Positions 6,042 through 9,273 of a DNA stretch of 9,273 nt are shown piece by piece (position 1 is the stretch's first letter; each line of letters begins with the position of its first letter). The stretch spans positions 754 to 10,026 of the forward strand of contig PKYM01000156.1 in assembly GCA_003132645.1 (NCBI GenBank). Reading direction: 5' to 3'. The DNA comes from Actinomycetota bacterium. Its GTDB lineage: Bacteria; Actinomycetota; Thermoleophilia; UBA2241. The notes under the pieces were generated by a model that was not told where the DNA came from, did no database searches, and saw only the letters and a list, made by a program, of their open reading frames with translations. Made by a program: the position numbers and the translations under genes.

Positions 6042-6050
6042 CTAACTGAC
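6037..6050. promoter_or_regulatory. 14-bp dyad in the divergent control region, possible operator
   Basis: GTCAG (6037-6041) and CTGAC (6046-6050) form a perfect inverted repeat around CTAA. It overlaps the minus-strand -35 candidate and sits just before the G-rich ribosome binding site of the plus-strand gene at 6065. It could be an operator that controls both directions, or an RNA stem near the ribosome binding site. It does not match the known CopY box. The regulator is unknown. Confidence 0.35.
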
Positions 6051-6064
6051 GGGGGGAGCGGGCG

Positions 6065-6715
6065 ATGAGACCGGGACGCAGGTGGCGCGTGGCGGCGATG
6101 GTGGCGGCGAGCTTGGCGGTCGCCTTCGCCCTGCTGGTGAGTGCCGCGCCGGCCGCCGCGCACGAGATACGGCAGGTAGGCGCCTATCGCTTTACCGTGG
6201 GCTGGGGTAGTGAGCCTGCCTACGTGGGCGAGGAGAACAGCGTCCAGCTGATCCTGACCAGCCGAACGACGGGCAAGCCCGTCGTCGATCTCGGCACTAC
6301 GCTCCACCTGACCGTTTCGTTCGGTGCGCGCACGATGGCGTTCGCGCTGGTGCCGACCTTCGACCCCGACACCGGCCTGGGCACACCCGGCGATTATCGC
6401 GCCTGGCTGTTTCCCACTGCCCCCGGCGACTACACGTTCCACTTCAGCGGCACGATCGGCTCGCAGAAGATCGACCAGAGCTTCGCGAGCGGTCCTACCA
6501 CCTTCGCTACGGTGCAGGACCCCACGGCCGCCGAGTTTCCCGTGCAGACACCGACCCTGACCGAGCTGGCACAACGGGTGAACGTCGCGCTGCCGCGGCT
6601 GGCGAGCGCTTCGCAGGCTTCGGGCGCGCGGCTACTCGCCATCATCGGCTTGGCGGTCGGGGCTCTGGGTCTGATCGTGGCGGTCGTGGCGCTCCTGACA
6701 GCCAGGAAAGCCTGA
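6065..6715 (+). CDS. Membrane-anchored exported protein with predicted N-terminal His, copper-gene partner
   Basis: This 216-residue protein starts with a twin-Arg-free basic N-terminus and hydrophobic core (residues 8-27) and has a signal peptidase site after APAAA, so the mature chain would begin with His33 (HEIRQVGAYRF). The exported part (33-185) has a beta-sandwich look, with VGWGSEPAYVGEENSVQL (45-62) and PTAPGDYTFHFSG (117-129). A C-terminal transmembrane helix (190-212) with a short basic tail anchors it. A mature N-terminal His is a copper ligand in CopC proteins; whether this protein binds copper is an inference, supported by the CopC-CopD gene 17 bases downstream in the same operon. 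The family is one I know only as exported beta-sandwich proteins that accompany copper genes, so I give no symbol. The start is supported by GGAG (6055-6058), 6 bases before the ATG. Confidence 0.85.
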   Translation: MRPGRRWRVAAMVAASLAVAFALLVSAAPAAAHEIRQVGAYRFTVGWGSEPAYVGEENSVQLILTSRTTGKPVVDLGTTLHLTVSFGARTMAFALVPTFDPDTGLGTPGDYRAWLFPTAPGDYTFHFSGTIGSQKIDQSFASGPTTFATVQDPTAAEFPVQTPTLTELAQRVNVALPRLASASQASGARLLAIIGLAVGALGLIVAVVALLTARKA

Positions 6716-6732
6716 GCAGACGTGAGACGAGT

Positions 6733-8424
6733 GTGGCAGGCGTGATGCGCAAGGATCATCTGCTCGTGCGCGCCGGGGCGTGCGCGGCGCTCGTCGCTCT
6801 GGTCGCCGCGCTGTCTCTTGCGCTCCTCGTCTCCTCGGCGGCCGCCCACGCTCTGCTGATCCGCTCCAGCCCGGGCGCCGACGCGACGGTCGCCCAGTCC
6901 CCGGCACAGATCCTGCTCACCTTCAGCGAACCGGTCGACCCCACCCTGTCGAAGGTGCAGGTCTTCGATGCGCACGGTCGCACCGTGACCGGTGTCTCGC
7001 GTTCTCAACCAGTGACTGGAAACCAGCAACAGTTGCGGATCGTGCTGGCGAGTCCGCTGGCGCACGGCGTGTACACGATCGAGTGGCAGACTGTCTCGGC
7101 GCTCGACGGGCACTTCGCCGGCGGCACCTATGCGTTCGGCGTCGGCGTGGCCAACGTCGGCGCGGTCGCGCCCTTCGGCAAGTTCGTCAGCACCGCGACC
7201 TGGCTCACGACCGTCGCGGCGGCCGGCCGCTGGCTGCTCTTCGCCGGCCTCGCGCTGCTTCTGGGAGCGGCCAGTACCTGCTGGCTGGTCCTGCGTGGCC
7301 GGCTGCCGGGGGGCGGCCTGCTGTTGCTGCGGCTCGGTTGGCTTCTGGCCGCGGTCGGTGTGTCGACTGTCATCCTGAGCGAGCGCGCCATCGTGCGCGC
7401 CCCCTCGCTCCTGCCGCTCTTCGAGACCCACGAGGGGTTGCTGCTGCTGGGGCTGGCGGCGGCCGTGCTGATCTTCTGCGGCGTCGCCGTGGTCGCCGTC
7501 GGCGTCGTGCCACGGCCCGCGACCTTCGTTTTCCTCGGCCTCGCGACGGCCACCGCCATGTTCGTCCTGATCTGGGCCGGCCACGCCAACGGCGCCTCGC
7601 CGTGGCGGGCCTTCACTCTGGCCGGACAGTGGCTGCACGTGGCCGCCGTCGGCGTGTGGGTCGGCGGTCTGCCCTGGCTGCTGCTCGCCCTGCGCGGGCC
7701 GAACGGCCTCGAGCGCGCCGCCGCCGTACGCCGCTTCTCGCTGATCGCCAGCGGCGCCCTGGGGGTCGTGGTGCTCACCGGGCTGTCGCGTGCCGTCGCC
7801 GAGGTCGGCACGCCGGCCAACCTCATCCACACAAGCTTCGGTCGCACCCTCCTCGTGAAGCTCGCGCTCTTCGGTGTGCTGCTCGCGCTGGCGGCGCTCA
7901 ACCACTTCATCCTGGTACCCACGCTGGGCGGCGGCGCGGTCGGCGTGCAGTCGTTCCGGCGGACCGTCAGAGGCGAGATCGTGCTGGGGGTCGCGATCCT
8001 GGCGGTGACCGGTGTGCTGAGCGGCCTGGCGCCGGCGCGCTTTGCCGCCGCCGCGGCCCAGGCGGGGACGGCGAGCCAGGTGGTGCTCACAGGGACAGAC
8101 TACGCCACGACGGCGCGTGTGCGCCTCGCGGTGAGCCCGGGCGCCGTCGGACGCAACGAGTTCGCCGCCGTCGTCAGCGACTACGGCACGGGCAAGCCGC
8201 TCGCGGGCGTGCGCCGCGTTGAACTGGACTTTTCGCTGCCCTCACAGACGAAGGTGCAGCCCTCGACGCTCACGCTCGCCCGCGGCCCCGACGGCGTCTG
8301 GCGGGCCGCCGGACTCGAGCTCTCGGTCGCGGGCCGCTGGAGCATCGGCGTGCTGGTGCAGGAGGCCACCACGTCGGTGGTCGTGCCGCTCGGCTTCACC
8401 GCGAGGCTGCCGGGCGGGCCCTGA
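6733..8424 (+). CDS. CopC-CopD-YtkA-like fusion, copper binding and membrane transfer
   Basis: This 563-residue membrane protein fuses three modules. After a signal peptide (to Ala38) comes a CopC domain (39-138) whose mature N-terminal His39 and the DGH motif (Asp125, His127) match the Cu(II) ligands of bacterial CopC. The CopD region (about 155-435) has about eight hydrophobic spans and the typical WAGHANG (His283) and QWLHVAAVGVWVGGL (His302) segments, thought to guide copper across the membrane. The tail (449-563) is an exported beta-sandwich resembling YtkA/FixH-like domains, with YGTGKPLAGVRRVELDF (484-500). It would act at the cytoplasmic membrane with CopC and tail facing out, in copper uptake or cuproenzyme maturation. 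The start could be GTG 6733 or ATG 6745; neither has a strong ribosome binding site, and both leave the signal peptide intact. It follows the His-start protein by 17 bases and is probably cotranscribed with it. Confidence 0.93.
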   Translation: MAGVMRKDHLLVRAGACAALVALVAALSLALLVSSAAAHALLIRSSPGADATVAQSPAQILLTFSEPVDPTLSKVQVFDAHGRTVTGVSRSQPVTGNQQQLRIVLASPLAHGVYTIEWQTVSALDGHFAGGTYAFGVGVANVGAVAPFGKFVSTATWLTTVAAAGRWLLFAGLALLLGAASTCWLVLRGRLPGGGLLLLRLGWLLAAVGVSTVILSERAIVRAPSLLPLFETHEGLLLLGLAAAVLIFCGVAVVAVGVVPRPATFVFLGLATATAMFVLIWAGHANGASPWRAFTLAGQWLHVAAVGVWVGGLPWLLLALRGPNGLERAAAVRRFSLIASGALGVVVLTGLSRAVAEVGTPANLIHTSFGRTLLVKLALFGVLLALAALNHFILVPTLGGGAVGVQSFRRTVRGEIVLGVAILAVTGVLSGLAPARFAAAAAQAGTASQVVLTGTDYATTARVRLAVSPGAVGRNEFAAVVSDYGTGKPLAGVRRVELDFSLPSQTKVQPSTLTLARGPDGVWRAAGLELSVAGRWSIGVLVQEATTSVVVPLGFTARLPGGP

Positions 8425-8471
8425 GGCTTCAGGCAGCCCTGGGCGCTCGGCTGCCGGGGATGCCCTGAGGC
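8405..8471. repeat. 23-bp imperfect direct repeat around the copCD-like stop codon
   Basis: Bases 8405-8427 and 8449-8471 match at 20 of 23 positions; the three differences are adjacent, in the centre. The first copy includes the last codons and TGA of the fusion gene, the second lies in the intergenic gap 44 bases later. It looks like a small segmental duplication of the gene end. Confidence 0.75.
8432..8455 (+). terminator. Candidate terminator stem after the copCD-like gene
   Basis: GGCAGCC (8432-8438) pairs with GGCTGCC (8449-8455) around a 10-base loop, 8 bases after the stop codon. A smaller stem, CCTGA (8420-8424) with TCAGG (8429-8433), overlaps it. No U-run follows; the large palindrome at 8498-8533 may be the main stop for this convergent pair. 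Confidence 0.35.
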
Positions 8472-8479
8472 GACAACGC

Positions 8480-9273
8480 CTAGCGGGCGCCGCGGTCGCG
8501 GAGCTGCGCGAGCTGCAGCTCGCGCAGCTCCGCCGGCTCGATGTGGCACAGGTAGTTGTGCCCCGGCGCGACCTCGCGCCAGGGCGGCGTCTCGTTGACG
8601 CAGAGGTCGCCCAGAAAGCGGTGGCAGCGCGTGTGGAACCGGCAGCCGCTGGGTGGGGCGCTCAGGCTCGGCACCGGGCCGCCGAGCGGGATGCGCTCCG
8701 AGGGGTGGTCGAAGTCGAGCGTGGGGATGGCCGACATCAGGGCCTCGGTGTAGGGGTGGTGCGGCGGCGTGAAGATCTCTTCGGCGCCGCCGAGCTCCAT
8801 GAGCTTGGCGAGGTACATGACGGCGATGCGGTCGGACAAGTAGCGCACGACCGCGAGGTCGTGGGAGATGAAGATGTACGACACGCCCTCGGTGACCTGC
8901 AGCTCGGCGAGCAGGTTGAGGATGCTGGCCTGCACCGAGACGTCGAGCGCCGAGGCCGGCTCGTCGCAGACCACGAGGGCCGGCTTGCCGGCGAACGCGC
9001 GGGCGATGGCGACGCGCTGCTTCTGGCCGCCTGAGAGCTCGGTGGGCTTGGCCTCGAGGTGCTGCTCCTCGACCCGCACGCGTCGGGCGAGCTCGTCGAC
9101 CCGCTGCCGGCGCGCCTCGCCGGAGAGGCCGCCGAGGCGGCCCACGGCGCGCGACAGGATGCCGCCCGCCGTCCAGGCGGGGTTCAGGGTCGCGTCGGGG
9201 TTCTGAAAGACCATCTGGATGGCGCGCAGCGTGCCGGCGCCGCGCTTGGAGACGCTGTCGGGCAGCGGCGCGC
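8480..9273 (-). CDS. Peptide/nickel ABC transporter ATP-binding protein, DppF/OppF type (5'-truncated)
   Basis: The minus-strand frame is open from the window edge to a TAG at 8480-8482; an ATG at 9214 is internal, since conserved sequence ([16 protein letters not shown]) runs through it. The fragment holds the Q-loop (VFQNP), signature [14 protein letters not shown], Walker [13 protein letters not shown] and H-loop FISHDLAVV. Next come the C-terminal oligopeptide-type segment with [13 protein letters not shown] and a Cys-bearing tail ([10 protein letters not shown]...LCVNETPP), as in DppF/OppF subunits. The Walker A part lies outside the window. Such proteins power uptake of di- or oligopeptides, nickel or related solutes together with a second ATPase, two permeases and a binding protein, which would be expected beyond 9273. 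The C-terminus is extended by a Leu/Gln/Arg-rich tail ([11 protein letters not shown]) encoded by a perfect palindrome. The substrate cannot be read from this subunit. Confidence 0.95.
   Translation of the reverse strand, partial: APLPDSVSKRGAGTLRAIQMVFQNPDATLNPAWTAGGILSRAVGRLGGLSGEARRQRVDELARRVRVEEQHLEAKPTELSGGQKQRVAIARAFAGKPALVVCDEPASALDVSVQASILNLLAELQVTEGVSYIFISHDLAVVRYLSDRIAVMYLAKLMELGGAEEIFTPPHHPYTEALMSAIPTLDFDHPSERIPLGGPVPSLSAPPSGCRFHTRCHRFLGDLCVNETPPWREVAPGHNYLCHIEPAELRELQLAQLRDRGAR
8498..8533. repeat. Perfect 36-bp palindrome with no spacer
   Basis: The two 18-base arms are exact reverse complements meeting at 8515/8516 (centre CTGCAG). It occupies exactly 12 codons of the minus-strand ABC ATPase gene, encoding [12 protein letters not shown] five codons before its stop, and lies 73 bases after the stop of the plus-strand fusion gene. 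As RNA it folds into one long GC hairpin on either strand, so it could terminate transcription in both directions. As DNA it could extrude a cruciform. Confidence 0.9.

Noticed and set aside
6430..7905. Long minus-strand open frame (491 codons) opposite the copper genes
   Set aside because: It overlaps two plus-strand genes with signal peptides, copper ligands and membrane spans. The antisense product is Gln/Glu/Arg/Gly-rich low-complexity sequence.
8219..9034. Plus-strand 271-codon frame across the convergent junction
   Set aside because: It overlaps the end of the copper fusion gene and the conserved ABC ATPase motifs on the opposite strand. Its product is low-complexity.

Overview
The window is a high-GC bacterial segment with dense coding, short intergenic gaps and strong G/C bias at third codon positions. 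Gene content (secreted cysteine-rich beta-helix-like protein, CopC-CopD-type copper protein, pyrrolysine-free MttB homologue, peptide ABC transporter) and composition fit an environmental actinobacterium, possibly of the Thermoleophilia type, or a Chloroflexota member. The lineage is an inference and no marker gene settles it.

Layout: (1) 1-1116 (+): 3' part of a cysteine-rich, probably secreted protein. (2) 1117-1538: a gene-poor stretch with several small hairpins, a short tandem repeat and one doubtful 32-residue ORF. (3) 1539-5724 (+): a three-gene cluster of a pyrrolysine-free MttB-family methyltransferase, a multi-cluster iron-sulfur protein, and a histidine-ammonia-lyase homologue that has lost the Ala-Ser-Gly triad needed to make the MIO cofactor. 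(4) 5809-5985 (-): a 58-residue single-span membrane protein with a very good ribosome binding site. (5) 6065-8424 (+), divergent from (4): a membrane-anchored protein whose predicted mature N-terminus is His, followed by a CopC-CopD-YtkA-like triple-domain copper protein. (6) 8480-9273 (-): C-terminal part of a peptide/nickel ABC transporter ATPase, truncated by the window edge. A perfect 36-bp palindrome lies in its last codons.

The main point of interest is cluster (3). A histidine-lyase fold that keeps the Tyr, imidazole-side His/Glu and carboxylate Arg positions but lacks MIO is what is expected of an ergothionase-like enzyme, which eliminates trimethylamine from a trimethylated histidine betaine. 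Its neighbours are a methyltransferase from the family that demethylates trimethylamine and quaternary amines, and an iron-sulfur protein that could supply low-potential electrons to a corrinoid system. Together they suggest a catabolic route for ergothioneine, hercynine or a similar histidine betaine. This is inferred from motifs and context. No corrinoid protein, transporter or urocanate-side gene is visible in the window.

The copper pair (5) probably works at the outer face of the cytoplasmic membrane in copper binding and uptake, for example for cuproenzyme maturation. It has a compact divergent control region that contains a 14-bp dyad.
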